DNA of 39,468 nucleotides from an uncultured Anaerolineae bacterium (GTDB lineage: Bacteria; Chloroflexota; Anaerolineae; Anaerolineales; Villigracilaceae). The notes beneath the pieces were generated by a model, which saw only the letters and a list, made by a program, of their open reading frames with translations, made no database searches and was not told the DNA's origin. A program made the translations under genes and the position numbers. The stretch's first letter is position 1; each line of letters starts with the position of its first letter. The DNA lies in NCBI GenBank assembly GCA_903854805.1, contig CAINXK010000029.1, forward strand, positions 1-39,468, written 5' to 3'. Below are positions 9,386 to 19,559 of this stretch, piece after piece.

Positions 9386-10438
9386 TCAGGCATTTTCTTC
9401 TGCACGAATTCGTCTGGCGCCCTCGATCATAGCCAGGTAGCCATTTACCGGTATGTACTCAGGGATAGAGTTACCCGACCCAAGTGCGTAGCCGCGTGCC
9501 GCCGCGCGGAATCTCCGGCCTTTCACAAATACATCTTCGGCAACCTCCGCCGGCGATTTCCGGCAGAGAATGTCTACATCAATACCGCCTAACAAGCCGA
9601 TGCGATCACCATAGCGAGTGATCCATTCATCGAATGGGGCGATCTGATCTTCATTGGAATGCTTGGCATTGATTCCCAAAGCGATGGCATCTTCCATCAC
9701 CGGAAAGATACGACCGCAGGAATGCCAGAGGAAGGGCTTATCCGCGGCTTTGATCAACGCAATGACTCGCTGGTATTGTGGCATAATGTGCTGACGAATT
9801 AATTTCGGCGAAATAAGCGTGCTGGTCTTAAACCCCAGGTCATCGCCAAAACGGCATATGGCGAAATTATCGGCATATCGCCGCAGAAATTCTGCCCAGA
9901 TGCCCAGCATCAGATCGCCTATGCGCACATAAAGCTGTGCATAGGTCTCAGGGTCGTCGGCCATCAGATAAGCCAGCGATTCGAACCCGACCAGGTCCTC
10001 GCTGATCTCCAGAACGCCGTTGCCAACACCACCAAGTGCCTTCATGCCCGCCGGAAGATGACGGCTCAACGCGGCAAACTTCGGCTCGGCGTGCGCCCAA
10101 TAGCGATCCTGAAGCTCGTCCCATGGATAACGCTCAAGGTCGGCCCGGTTCTGGATCGGTCCTTTGCCCCCCATGATCGCGCCATGCCCCGGCAGGATAT
10201 CAGTGATGCAAACTTCGTAAGAAACCGTATCATAGGTCATCATGGGCCAGAAGCGGCAGTAGTGATAGAAAAACTGATCCAGGTCACTTTCGTCACCCTG
10301 ATCAAGGTGCGCAAAATTGGTCCCAAGTATTTGCTCCATGACAATCGGACTGATAATATGTTCGTAGATGGGAAGCCTGGCAGGGCGCCGGTTCGCGACC
10401 ACATCCAACATGCAGCGATAATCAGGTTGAAAATCCAT
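9386..10438 (-). CDS. UroD-like (MtaA/CmuA-type superfamily) protein, HxC variant
   Basis: This 350-residue cytosolic protein has the fold signature of the uroporphyrinogen decarboxylase superfamily: GxxD-rich core strands, an ISPKLIRQHIMP motif near 210-220, then WHSCGRI with His239 and Cys241. It lacks the HemE motif RQAGRY, so it is not a heme enzyme. HxC is the zinc-site motif of corrinoid methyltransferases such as MtaA. The third MtaA-type ligand, a Cys in a PGCG-like loop, is replaced by GSGN (Asn323). The ribosome site AGGAG precedes ATG 10438. It is the last gene of the locus, 65 nt after the previous UroD-like gene. I infer methyl-group chemistry. The substrate is unknown. Confidence 0.8.
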   Translation of the reverse strand: MDFQPDYRCMLDVVANRRPARLPIYEHIISPIVMEQILGTNFAHLDQGDESDLDQFFYHYCRFWPMMTYDTVSYEVCITDILPGHGAIMGGKGPIQNRADLERYPWDELQDRYWAHAEPKFAALSRHLPAGMKALGGVGNGVLEISEDLVGFESLAYLMADDPETYAQLYVRIGDLMLGIWAEFLRRYADNFAICRFGDDLGFKTSTLISPKLIRQHIMPQYQRVIALIKAADKPFLWHSCGRIFPVMEDAIALGINAKHSNEDQIAPFDEWITRYGDRIGLLGGIDVDILCRKSPAEVAEDVFVKGRRFRAAARGYALGSGNSIPEYIPVNGYLAMIEGARRIRAEENA

Positions 10439-10503
10439 TATTCAGTGGCTCCTGGTCTTTATAAAGGTTCTCACCAAATTGATGATGACCCATTTTTTAA
10501 TGA

Positions 10504-11643
10504 TCAGCGATAGAAGCACTTGCGAGCTTCGTCTGCAAAAGCGGAGATAAGCTCTGGCTCGACATCAAAAAAGTGGTCCGACGGGCTGAGGATAAAACCA
10601 CCACCAGCGCCAGCCGCTTCAAAACAACGACGCACCTCGGCGCGCGTCTGGGCTGGCGTACATCCGGTGAAAAAATGAAACTGGTCAAAACCACCAATCA
10701 TACAGACTTTTTCGCCGATACGTTGTTTGGCCTTGGCCAAGTCAACATCACCGCCCATATTCCTCGGGGTGAAGGTTTCCATGGCATCGGGCTCCATCGC
10801 CGCGATCTGCTCCAGGATGGGCATCATGCCACCACAGGTGTGGTAAACGATTCGCTGTCCAACTTCGTGCGCGGCTTTGATCAAGCTGGCATCATAAGGA
10901 GCTACAAATTTCTCAAAAATGCGAGGAGAAATAACCGTAGTTGAAGCATCGCCCCCACCAAGTTCGAGGATATCGTAGCGAGCGCCCGCCAAAGACTGAA
11001 TGAATCCCAGCTTTCGCTGTCTCAAGATCCCAAGCAGCTCATGAACCCAGGCCGGATCATCATAAGTGGCCATGATCAGTTCCTGGGTACCAAACAAACA
11101 GGCAGCATCCTGCCAACAGCCCGGCTGGCCAAAAATATCGAAGCCAGGGATGTGACCACGCACAATACCGCGTTCCCCAAAAGCTTCGGCAGCAGAATTT
11201 ACAGCTTCCACGTCGCAAAGCGGAACCGGGAGAAACTGGCCGATAAGATCAATATCCCGTTTGGCTTTAACCGGTCGTTCAGACACCCAGGCAGTGTATT
11301 CGTTAGCCTGCATTACCATGGTCAGTGTGCCACCCGGCGTGACGATGCGGTAGCGTGTAGTTTTGTATTCGCCGCCAGGCACATCTTCTGATTCAATTTG
11401 CCATTCAGCATTGCAGGTGAAACCATGCCCTCCAATTTCGACCTGGCCCGTTACGGATCGGAACGGAAGTATCCACCGGATGGCATCCAATTCATAACGA
11501 TCAAAGAAGCTATCGTAAGAAGTGCCTTCCAGATATTTATCCAGAAAATAAGACATGACATGGTGGGTGGTCACTGGCAGCCGGTCTGGCACGCCTCGTT
11601 GGATGGCTGTGAGCAGCCTTTGTCTTGATGTCAGGGCAGTCAT
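10504..11643 (-). CDS. UroD-like protein, HxC variant
   Basis: The 379 residues match the UroD superfamily layout: an N-terminal TSRQRLLTAIQRGVPDRLPV, typical of this branch, ELGGGDASTTVISP near 227-240, and YHTCGG with His268 and Cys270. The C-terminal loop reads LSPSDHFF, with Asp356 where MtaA has its third zinc-ligand Cys. No HemE arginine motif is present. The start codon overlaps the stop of the upstream alpha-mannosidase gene (ATGA), so the two are translationally coupled. That coupling ties the protein directly to mannoside metabolism. No B12-binding protein is encoded nearby, so a methyl acceptor or donor would have to come from elsewhere. Confidence 0.8.
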   Translation of the reverse strand: MTALTSRQRLLTAIQRGVPDRLPVTTHHVMSYFLDKYLEGTSYDSFFDRYELDAIRWILPFRSVTGQVEIGGHGFTCNAEWQIESEDVPGGEYKTTRYRIVTPGGTLTMVMQANEYTAWVSERPVKAKRDIDLIGQFLPVPLCDVEAVNSAAEAFGERGIVRGHIPGFDIFGQPGCWQDAACLFGTQELIMATYDDPAWVHELLGILRQRKLGFIQSLAGARYDILELGGGDASTTVISPRIFEKFVAPYDASLIKAAHEVGQRIVYHTCGGMMPILEQIAAMEPDAMETFTPRNMGGDVDLAKAKQRIGEKVCMIGGFDQFHFFTGCTPAQTRAEVRRCFEAAGAGGGFILSPSDHFFDVEPELISAFADEARKCFYR

Positions 11644-14600
11644 TGGGTTGCACCCTTTTCAGGAACAAATCCAGGCTCAAAAACCAGGCGCAGGGTGAGA
11701 ATTTCGCAAGGCTTCAGCACAATTGGAAGCTGATTGTCTACAGGAATCAGCTCAGTTTCAATATTTTCCATCAAATCACACGACCAGGCCTGCAAAACTC
11801 GTCGATCAAAATTGAGGGTTGCGTTGGTGAGACAATTGTGGCGTTCCACCAGCCGCAAAATGACATGCTGCCCATCCTGGGATTGTTTAAGGGCTTCAAG
11901 GCTGAGGTTGGAAGCTGAGCAGCTGATGAATGAATGTTGTACCGCTTGCGAGTCGGCTGGAGCTCCCAGGCACCAGGCCAGCGGACTGTTGAGATTAAGA
12001 GCATGCTGCATGGTTTGTGCAATTTCCCATGACCCACTATGGGGGTAAAAAGAATAGGTGAAATCATGATGGCCCAGGTCAGCCTCAGGATCAGGATACA
12101 CTGAACCCTTGAGCAGGGTTAAACGGATGAGCTTGCCGTGCGCCTCGTGTCCATACTTGCAATCGTTGAGGAGCGATACGCCGTAGCCTCCGTCAGAAAC
12201 ATCCATCCATTGATGTGCAGGAACCTCGAATTTCGCCGCATCATAGGATGTATTGCGATGCACAGGCCGGCGCAGGCTGCCGAAAGCGATGTCGAAGGTG
12301 GCAAAACTGGCATTAACTTCGACCGGAAATCCAACCTTCAACAGTTTTTGTCGTTCTTGCCAGAATACATGCGTCTCGAAAACCAGTTGGCGCGCACCGG
12401 CATACAGGCTGATCCGCTGTGTGATGAGAGAGTTTAGGAATGGCTTCTCCAGATGCAGAGATGCACGTACCGGCCCACACTCATCAACTGTCAGAGTCCC
12501 GGTACGTGGCAAGACAATCTCATGATCCGCAAAACTGGCCACAATATCCCAAGCATCGTATTTACCGGGCATGTCTTCAAAAAGCTGGAAACAATTTCCC
12601 AACTGCCCATCCACCAATACCTCACGCTGCTGCTCTTTATCCCATAATGAGATCAACTCGCCTTGCGGATTGAATCTGGCGCACAGGTACTCATTTTCCA
12701 GGAGGCCTTCAGACACATTGGGGGTCTTAGCAGTCTGAAAGACCTCAGCAGCCGGCCGGGCCAGGTTAAAGACGTGATAACCCACCGATGGAATGACCGG
12801 GAGCTGCGTGAGCAGGTAAGCCTGGTCATCCAGACCAGTGATATGCTGGTATGGAAGCGGCTGGCCATGCTCACCAAACAGCACTGCATCACCGATGAGC
12901 GCGGCTGGCAGGCACAAACAGTCGGCTCGCGGATGGATGAAGGAGTTGAAGACCGTGATACCAGCTGGCGCAGCAGTGCCCGCAGCTGATAGCAAGGCTT
13001 TTGCGGAAGTCTCATGAATCTGCCCACCGAGCTGTGTAATGGAGGCGAGTTCCGCCAGAAGATCGTGAAAAACTTCGGTAATATGCGTGCCGGGGAGTGA
13101 ATCATGAAACTGCGTGGTCAGTAGAGCCTGCCAGCCTCGAGAAAAAGATTCAGCCGGGTAAGGGTTACCATTCGCCCAGGCCAGGGTCGCAAGGATCTCT
13201 GCCTCGCGGTAGAGCAGCTCCAACCGGCGGTTGTACTTCTTGAGTATGCCCTTGTTGGTAAATGTTCCGCGATGTGCCTCCAGGTAGAGCTCGTCGCGCC
13301 AGACCGGCAGATCAGCCTGTGAGGAGCGCGCCGCTATGCTGGCAAGGGCCTCTTCGGCACCGGAGAATTTCAGCGTCGGAATGCCCATGAAATCTGTATA
13401 ACGCCGGGCGCTTTCGAGCATTTCGATATCGACACCACCGCCGCCATCACCCCAGCCATAACAGTACATCGATTCACCCAGGCTGTCCTTTTCGGAAAAA
13501 TTCCGCCAGTGATCGTGGAGATGGTCCGGGTCAACCATGCCGATGAAGTGCGTGGAAGGAACAAAGGTGAATACGCGCGAACTATCGATGCCTTCCCACC
13601 AAAAGGCGTTTTTTGTCCAGGGGTTGGTATCGTTCCAGACGGCCATCTTGGTGGTCATAACGTATTTGACGCCGCTGCGGGCCAGGATTTGCGGCAGCGA
13701 GCCTGTCATACCGAAAACATCCGGCTGCCAGCAAGTTTGGGACTGAATGCCAAACTCGCGCTTGAAAAAATCCTGGCCATGCAAGATTTGACGTACAAAT
13801 GACTCACCTGAGATCAGGTTACAGTCTGGCTCAACCCAGAAGGCTCCAATCACTTCCCAGCGTCCTTCGGCAATTCGGCGTTTGACCTGCTCAAAGATGT
13901 CGGGGAAATTTTCCTTCATCTCGGCATAGGTGTTGGCCATACTCTGGCAGAAGCGAAACTCGGGGTATTGCTCCATCAGCCTCAGCATCGTGGCATGCGT
14001 ACGACCGACCTTACGCACATATTCGCGGTAGGGCCACATAAAAACCAGATCGAGGTGTGAGTGACCAACCAAGTGGATGAGGCCAGGTGACTTGAAGCAG
14101 GTGGACTGGTAGACAGTGGCGCGTAACTTTTGCTGCCCATCCAATAAGCGCGCGCGAAAATCTGCGGCATCTTCAACCTTGGGCGGGATTTGTTTCATGG
14201 CCTCCCAGAGATGGAATTCCAGGTATTGACGCAGCTCTGGAGTGAGATCTTCAATCGAGAGGACCTTGAAGGCACACCAGAAATCCCAGTAGGCATCGTA
14301 GACGGGTCGATCCACCACAGCCAACTCCGCCTGGTGGAAAATCTTGTTGTCGGCCTCGCCGGTATGCCAGTTCACGAATGCTTCCACTGAAATATCCAGA
14401 CGCTCGCCAGATGCTGTGGGCGGGAGCACGACTTCATTGCGGAAGGGGTCCATGCCTTGGAACGGGACACCATTGACCGAGAGCAGTGAATCGCCACCAA
14501 TGTAAAAACGCAGCGCCACATTTTGATTGGCAAATTCGGCAGGCATGTCGATCGACCGGCGAAAAAAGGCGGTCACATCCTTCCCACCCCAAGCATCCCC

Positions 14601-14831
14601 CACCGCAATCGAGCGCCAGTCGCCCAAAAATTCATACTCTCGGGTGCCACGCTGATAACATTCACGGATTTCCCAAGTCTCAAGGGGCATACGCTGCCGA
14701 TAAATCTGTCCTTTGATGGCGTTCAGACGAATATCCGCTCGTTCGCCAAAGGTGTAGACCATGCGACGTTTGTTCTTGATGACGGCGCGCCAACTGTTGA
14801 CAACCTCATTGGCATCTGCTTCGATGTTCAC
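11640..14831 (-). CDS. Alpha-mannosidase, glycoside hydrolase family 38 (large, Ams1-like)
   Basis: This retaining zinc-dependent exo-alpha-mannosidase probably acts in the cytoplasm because no signal peptide is present. I place the start at GTG 14831, because AAGGAG lies 6-7 nt upstream and directly after the stop of the preceding gene. A longer frame reaches back to 14879. That gives 1063 residues: an N-terminal beta domain (about 1-245), the GH38 catalytic domain with HSHLD (His259, Asp261 as metal ligands) and WQPDVFG (Asp371, nucleophile and metal ligand), a helical middle domain (FHDSLPGTH near 590-600), and a C-terminal beta-sandwich. Length and layout resemble the cytosolic/vacuolar Ams1 class. 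Its stop overlaps the next gene. Confidence 0.9.
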   Translation of the reverse strand: MNIEADANEVVNSWRAVIKNKRRMVYTFGERADIRLNAIKGQIYRQRMPLETWEIRECYQRGTREYEFLGDWRSIAVGDAWGGKDVTAFFRRSIDMPAEFANQNVALRFYIGGDSLLSVNGVPFQGMDPFRNEVVLPPTASGERLDISVEAFVNWHTGEADNKIFHQAELAVVDRPVYDAYWDFWCAFKVLSIEDLTPELRQYLEFHLWEAMKQIPPKVEDAADFRARLLDGQQKLRATVYQSTCFKSPGLIHLVGHSHLDLVFMWPYREYVRKVGRTHATMLRLMEQYPEFRFCQSMANTYAEMKENFPDIFEQVKRRIAEGRWEVIGAFWVEPDCNLISGESFVRQILHGQDFFKREFGIQSQTCWQPDVFGMTGSLPQILARSGVKYVMTTKMAVWNDTNPWTKNAFWWEGIDSSRVFTFVPSTHFIGMVDPDHLHDHWRNFSEKDSLGESMYCYGWGDGGGGVDIEMLESARRYTDFMGIPTLKFSGAEEALASIAARSSQADLPVWRDELYLEAHRGTFTNKGILKKYNRRLELLYREAEILATLAWANGNPYPAESFSRGWQALLTTQFHDSLPGTHITEVFHDLLAELASITQLGGQIHETSAKALLSAAGTAAPAGITVFNSFIHPRADCLCLPAALIGDAVLFGEHGQPLPYQHITGLDDQAYLLTQLPVIPSVGYHVFNLARPAAEVFQTAKTPNVSEGLLENEYLCARFNPQGELISLWDKEQQREVLVDGQLGNCFQLFEDMPGKYDAWDIVASFADHEIVLPRTGTLTVDECGPVRASLHLEKPFLNSLITQRISLYAGARQLVFETHVFWQERQKLLKVGFPVEVNASFATFDIAFGSLRRPVHRNTSYDAAKFEVPAHQWMDVSDGGYGVSLLNDCKYGHEAHGKLIRLTLLKGSVYPDPEADLGHHDFTYSFYPHSGSWEIAQTMQHALNLNSPLAWCLGAPADSQAVQHSFISCSASNLSLEALKQSQDGQHVILRLVERHNCLTNATLNFDRRVLQAWSCDLMENIETELIPVDNQLPIVLKPCEILTLRLVFEPGFVPEKGATQ

Positions 14832-14842
14832 GTTGCACTCCT

Positions 14843-17344
14843 TTAAATTGGCTGCTCTATAAGATTGACTTCCGTCCACTCGCTCTTTTGCTGATTCAGG
14901 CGAAATGTCCTGATCTCAAAGGGGCCGAAGGCCAATTGCTTCGATGTGTCAGACAACCTGACAGTTGTAGTTTGTTCCTGGCCGGTTGGGTTGAACAAGC
15001 GGATAAGTAGATCATCGCCGTCTTCAACCTTTTTCAGAGCTGTAATTTGCATCACCTGATCGTCAAGGGTAATGAAAGCCTGTGGTATAAGGGTTCCAGC
15101 ATCTGGGAAAAAGGATAAGGCCATCGGTCGTTCATTATGGACCAGCGCTTCACGATCTACCACGGCCAAGCGTGCATCCAAAGGACCACCGTTGATCCAG
15201 AAGTGATACAACCTTTCGCCCTGGTCATGGCGTGGTAAGTAGCGATCTTGTGGCAGGATGGGCCGGTTTAGGAACGGATGTCCAGAGTAAGCTGGGGAAC
15301 GTAACAGTGAAATCCGCGCCTCACCATAACAGAAATCAGAGCCATAGGTACCATCGTTGATGATCGTCAAGGCGGTGCCAAGGGATTTGGAAACGATAGC
15401 AACCCATTTTTGCGCCACCTGCTCGCTACCATTGCCAGCCAGGGTATCGCATCCATAGGCCACCTGCCCCATATAGGTCGAGGCTTTGTCCAGGCTGGGA
15501 AGCGAAAGTTTAAGCATCCGATCTTTCTCATTCCAGTGGACACGTACTACCACTTCGATTTCTGTGCCTTGTTTTGGAAGTTTGTACTGCAACACAATCC
15601 GCGAATTACCGTAACCGAGGACGGCCTCGACCACTGAACGTACCGCCCCATCCTCGATGACGCGCACGCTGGGCAAGGCGGCATTCAATACCCCAGAAAA
15701 GCGCTGATTTTCCTCAGGTGAGAGCAGGTTGAAACCCCCGAGATCATCGCGAAATTTCCTGACCAACATGCCCCAAGAATCTGGATTATCCCGCATCACC
15801 AACGGGCAGAAGGCATTTTTATCGAGGTAATCTACCCAGGGATCAGCCTGTGCTGCACGGGTTCGATAAGCATCTACCAGCCCTGTCTGGGCGTTGATTG
15901 TAACTTCGAGTTGATCGGTTTGGAAATTGATCACGCCATCTCGGGTTTGAAGCTGGACAGTGGGTTTTTTAGGAATGCGGTTAAGGCGGCAATCGAAACG
16001 ATTCATCTGGGATGGCGCCAACTCAGCGGTAAAAGCAATCCGTTTGCGCCAATCCAAATTAAGGTTGCTAATTTCTTTCTCCACCTGGGTGGGAAGAGCC
16101 TGATCCCCACTATAAGCAGTCGCATCTGTGAAGATGTCTTCCCAGTTGAAGTCGTGAAGCTGAAACTCACATTCCACCACGCCTTGAATAGGATAGGGGT
16201 GAGGGTTATAAACGAGGATCGGGATGCAATCATCGATAGCAGCCGGTTGACCTTTGGCAAGCGAGAAGAAAGCACGCGCTTTCACGCGGGTTAGATTCTC
16301 CAAACCATGATCGATAATGCGTAAGGCCATCTCTTCCGCCGGCTGAATGGATGAGCCAGGAAGAATATCGTGAAATTCGCAGGTGGCAAGATCGTATTGG
16401 GCTTCCCGCAGTTCGACGATTGGATAAGCCATCCAACCCCGGCTCCACGCTGCGACAACCATCTTTTCTGTGGCGTAAAGCTCATTTTCGAATTGACGGT
16501 GCTTCTGCTTGACGCGGATCATGGAGGTGTAACAGCCAACCGCCCAAGGATTGATGTCCATACGATGAACAGGCAACCCGTCAGACCTGGCAGATAGTCC
16601 GGCGAAATACGCCTCAGGCGTAGAATGGCGGATGTCCAGATCGACCGTGGAATTAATCAAGTCGGCCAGATCGGCGAGGTCTTTGCGTGATGGCCCGCCG
16701 CCGTGATTTCCCACTCCCCAGAGCATGAGTGCAGAGGTGCTTTGGGGAGCACTCTTGATGAACAGTTCTGTTTTTTCGCGAGCACCGCCAAGCGGCGTGT
16801 TGTACATGGTGGAAGGTCTTAGTACCAAGACACGCGAGCCATCGTAGCCTTCCCATATAAATTCATTGCCAGGTAGTTTGCAGGTATCCTGGTCTGGGCG
16901 GCAGATCAAATATGAATCAAAGCCACTTTTTGCCATAATTTGAACCAGACCGCGTGAGTGGCCGAAAGAATCGAAGTTAATGGCGGTAGTGGGAGTAACC
17001 CCAAACTTCTCTTGAAAGTAGTTGCGGCCCAGCAAAATCTGGCGGACGAATGATTCGCCGCTGGGCATATTACAATCTGGCTGCAGGTACCACCCGCCCA
17101 TGATGTGCCATTTGCCCTGCTGCACTAAGCGCTGAATACGCACGAAGAGGGCTGGCTCATATTCTTCAACCCAACGGTAGAGAATGGCTTCGTTATGATT
17201 GAAGATAAAGCCATCGAATTTTTCGCCCAAATCAGCGGCAGTACGGAAGGTGCTGATTGCCGCGGCGGCACCTTCCTCCCATTCCCATAACCAGACCGGG
17301 TCCAGGTGGGCATTGCAGACTAAGTGTATGGTGCGATCTGTCAT
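14843..17344 (-). CDS. Alpha-mannosidase-type glycoside hydrolase family 38 (short form)
   Basis: An 833-residue GH38 enzyme begins almost directly with the catalytic domain: NAHLDPVW (His13, Asp15) and NFDSFGHS (Asp125, predicted nucleophile), then GNHGGGPS near 220-227. It lacks the N-terminal beta domain of its neighbour and is clearly not a recent duplicate of it. No signal peptide is present, so substrates must be imported. It probably removes terminal alpha-mannosyl residues of a different linkage from those cut by the larger enzyme, but linkage cannot be read from sequence. The larger mannosidase gene starts 11 nt after this stop, so the two are co-translated. GGGAAA lies upstream of ATG 17344. 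Confidence 0.88.
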   Translation of the reverse strand: MTDRTIHLVCNAHLDPVWLWEWEEGAAAAISTFRTAADLGEKFDGFIFNHNEAILYRWVEEYEPALFVRIQRLVQQGKWHIMGGWYLQPDCNMPSGESFVRQILLGRNYFQEKFGVTPTTAINFDSFGHSRGLVQIMAKSGFDSYLICRPDQDTCKLPGNEFIWEGYDGSRVLVLRPSTMYNTPLGGAREKTELFIKSAPQSTSALMLWGVGNHGGGPSRKDLADLADLINSTVDLDIRHSTPEAYFAGLSARSDGLPVHRMDINPWAVGCYTSMIRVKQKHRQFENELYATEKMVVAAWSRGWMAYPIVELREAQYDLATCEFHDILPGSSIQPAEEMALRIIDHGLENLTRVKARAFFSLAKGQPAAIDDCIPILVYNPHPYPIQGVVECEFQLHDFNWEDIFTDATAYSGDQALPTQVEKEISNLNLDWRKRIAFTAELAPSQMNRFDCRLNRIPKKPTVQLQTRDGVINFQTDQLEVTINAQTGLVDAYRTRAAQADPWVDYLDKNAFCPLVMRDNPDSWGMLVRKFRDDLGGFNLLSPEENQRFSGVLNAALPSVRVIEDGAVRSVVEAVLGYGNSRIVLQYKLPKQGTEIEVVVRVHWNEKDRMLKLSLPSLDKASTYMGQVAYGCDTLAGNGSEQVAQKWVAIVSKSLGTALTIINDGTYGSDFCYGEARISLLRSPAYSGHPFLNRPILPQDRYLPRHDQGERLYHFWINGGPLDARLAVVDREALVHNERPMALSFFPDAGTLIPQAFITLDDQVMQITALKKVEDGDDLLIRLFNPTGQEQTTTVRLSDTSKQLAFGPFEIRTFRLNQQKSEWTEVNLIEQPI

Positions 17345-17432
17345 CAGTTTTTTCCCATAAGTTTAATAATTGCGTAGAATGTGAGTACATGGTTGGCAGC
17401 CAAAAAGGCGGCCCCGTTTATTCGGGCGGTCT

Positions 17433-18497
17433 TCATAATCTGACCGTCTGCTGTTTATAAAAGCCATGCTTGAAGCCTGATTCATACAGCAAGACGATAT
17501 TTTCAACCGGAATTTCAGGCAGGAAGCCCTGGGACGGGCCCAGGATAAAGCCACCATCCTGCCCCAGTATTTCGATCCTACTTTTCACCTGTGCATCAAT
17601 CTCGTCGCGGGTGCCGGTAATAAGAGTCCGCATGGCATCGATGGAACCAGCAAAGTACAACCGGTCTCCGAACTGGCGTTTCAGCGCAAGCGGATCCATG
17701 CCTTTGGCCGTGACTTGGATGGGATGAATACCATCCAGACCAATTTCAATCATGTCATCCAGCAAGCCAACTATACTGCCGCAAGAATGCTGCATGACCT
17801 TGTAACCATAGTTCCTGGCCTGGCCATAGATCTGCGCGAGACGGGGCTTAACGAAACGACGCCACATTTTGGGGCTATAAAGCAGCCCTTGCTGTCCGCC
17901 GTAATCATCACCCATAAAGAAAATCTGCATCTTGTCACGAGCCCGCTCGAAAATGATCCGGTTGCATTGCATATAAAAAGCGCTGGTCTTATCCAACAGG
18001 TAATCAACAAAGGCTGGCGCATCAGACATCATCAGCATGAACTTCTCGAAACCGACCATAAGCATGGCCTGTTCAGAAAACGGTCCCCACATGCCGCCAA
18101 AGACGCAGTGGTTCGGAAATAAGTCCATTCGCTGAATGAGAGCATCGAAATCAATTTGATCAGGACTGGGCCAGGCTTGATATGCTTCCAAATCCTGGAT
18201 GGTTTCGGCATGCGCCAGCGGATGCTTGACCGGGATTCCGCCATAGAGTGTTTTTTCAACGCCCCACATATCAACGAAAGTACCCGAAGTGTAGATATTA
18301 ATGGGCTGAAAATCCTGCGTGCAGGTACACCAGCGGCAGTCGATGTTTAAGCGTCGCAGCATGTCTTCTTCATCAGCTGCGCCTACCTGCCGGATAAGCG
18401 CAGCCAGGACATCCTCGGTGCTGCAGTCCATGAACATCGGCACCCGGTCGGCTGCCTGATGATTAATCACTCTGAGGGTTCTTTCTTTGGAATTCAT
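17433..18497 (-). CDS. UroD-like protein, HxC variant
   Basis: I choose ATG 18497 (MNSKERTLRVINHQAADRVP), which aligns with the starts of the paralogues. A GTG at 18527 would add ten unlikely residues. That gives 354 residues. The superfamily features are GDDYGGQQGLLYSPKMW near 196-212 and QHSCGS with His237 and Cys239. The C-terminal loop is LGPSQGFLPEIP, so the MtaA-type third Cys is Gln323. An unusual cluster of cysteines (CRWCTC) sits at 54-59 and could bind metal. It lies 34 nt after a UroD-like gene and 88 nt before the short mannosidase gene, within the same transcription unit. The substrate is unknown. Confidence 0.8.
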   Translation of the reverse strand: MNSKERTLRVINHQAADRVPMFMDCSTEDVLAALIRQVGAADEEDMLRRLNIDCRWCTCTQDFQPINIYTSGTFVDMWGVEKTLYGGIPVKHPLAHAETIQDLEAYQAWPSPDQIDFDALIQRMDLFPNHCVFGGMWGPFSEQAMLMVGFEKFMLMMSDAPAFVDYLLDKTSAFYMQCNRIIFERARDKMQIFFMGDDYGGQQGLLYSPKMWRRFVKPRLAQIYGQARNYGYKVMQHSCGSIVGLLDDMIEIGLDGIHPIQVTAKGMDPLALKRQFGDRLYFAGSIDAMRTLITGTRDEIDAQVKSRIEILGQDGGFILGPSQGFLPEIPVENIVLLYESGFKHGFYKQQTVRL

Positions 18498-18530
18498 TGG
18501 GTCTCGCTTTTCGAGTCTGGTTTGCACCAG

Positions 18531-19559
18531 TTATTCGGCGGCATGGTACATTGCGACAGCGTTCTCAAAGGGGATGGCGTCAATTAGAATGTTGCAGGTA
18601 CTGAGGATAAAGCCACCATCTGTACCAATGTTGCGGCAGAGCCAACGGGTTTGCTCGCTAACTTCGCTGGGTGTGCCAAAGGTCATCAGTCTGTCCAGAT
18701 CAAGGTTGCCCCATAAACATAGACGAGCGCCGTATTGGTGCTTGACGGCCAGAATATCCATATGCGCGCTGGGTTGAAGAGATTGCAGGCCATCAAATTC
18801 GCACGCAATAATATGTGGCAGCAGGCTGCGAATATCACCGTCAGTGTGAAGAAAGACCGGGACATTGCGGTGGGCTTTGATGCGGCTAATCATCTCGCGG
18901 TAAAAGGGCCAGGCGAAACGTTCCATTGAAGATGGTCGCATAAAAGACCCACTATTATAAGCAATATCATCAGCGATAAGAACGGCATCGGCACCGTGAT
19001 CTAAAAAATAACAAGCACGCTGGATTTCAAACTCGATCATTTGCCTTACAAAACAAAGCATGGCGTCGGCTTCGGTCAGGCACCAAATCATCATATTTTC
19101 CATACCCAGAGCCCAGGTAAGGCTGCTGATGGGACCACCGACTTGGGCCGTAATGAAAAGGTCTTGTTCCCGGCGGAAGAAATCGATCTTTTCGGCCGAG
19201 AAAAGATCGATCGACGGCATACAATAAGCAAACGCCTCTGACGGATCAGCGAGCGCGGGTTTGGTCAAAGCATGGCCGTATTCGCCAAGCGCGAACTCTT
19301 CCCCAAAGGCGCCACGGAATACTGGTCGGCCCTGGGCATCGCCGCCGATGGCCTCGACAGGATAATCATGAACGTGCGCAATATCCGCGCCAAGAAAGCG
19401 TAGCGCGGTTAATTCACGCTCATTAGAATTATCTCCTTTGTAACCTCCAGCATCAGCCAGGGCACGCATAAGTTTAGCCTCGATGGCAAGATCGCCCTTC
19501 GGCGTACGATCGGGGCGTTGATGTTGAATAGCACAAAAGACCCGTTCTCGACTGTTCAT
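18531..19559 (-). CDS. UroD-like protein, HxD variant
   Basis: The 342 residues begin MNSRERVFCAIQHQRPDRTP, the usual opening of this branch. ADDIAYNSGSFMRPSSME near 196-213 and FLHTDGDI (His238, Asp240) mark the superfamily core. Here the zinc-site Cys of the HxC proteins is Asp, but the C-terminal loop gains a Cys (LSTCNI, Cys322). This is the reverse of the HxC paralogues in the same locus. The start codon shares one base with the stop of the upstream gene (TAATG), so translation is coupled. No HemE motif is present. I infer a related but distinct reaction, or metal, from the HxC members. Confidence 0.8.
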   Translation of the reverse strand: MNSRERVFCAIQHQRPDRTPKGDLAIEAKLMRALADAGGYKGDNSNERELTALRFLGADIAHVHDYPVEAIGGDAQGRPVFRGAFGEEFALGEYGHALTKPALADPSEAFAYCMPSIDLFSAEKIDFFRREQDLFITAQVGGPISSLTWALGMENMMIWCLTEADAMLCFVRQMIEFEIQRACYFLDHGADAVLIADDIAYNSGSFMRPSSMERFAWPFYREMISRIKAHRNVPVFLHTDGDIRSLLPHIIACEFDGLQSLQPSAHMDILAVKHQYGARLCLWGNLDLDRLMTFGTPSEVSEQTRWLCRNIGTDGGFILSTCNILIDAIPFENAVAMYHAAE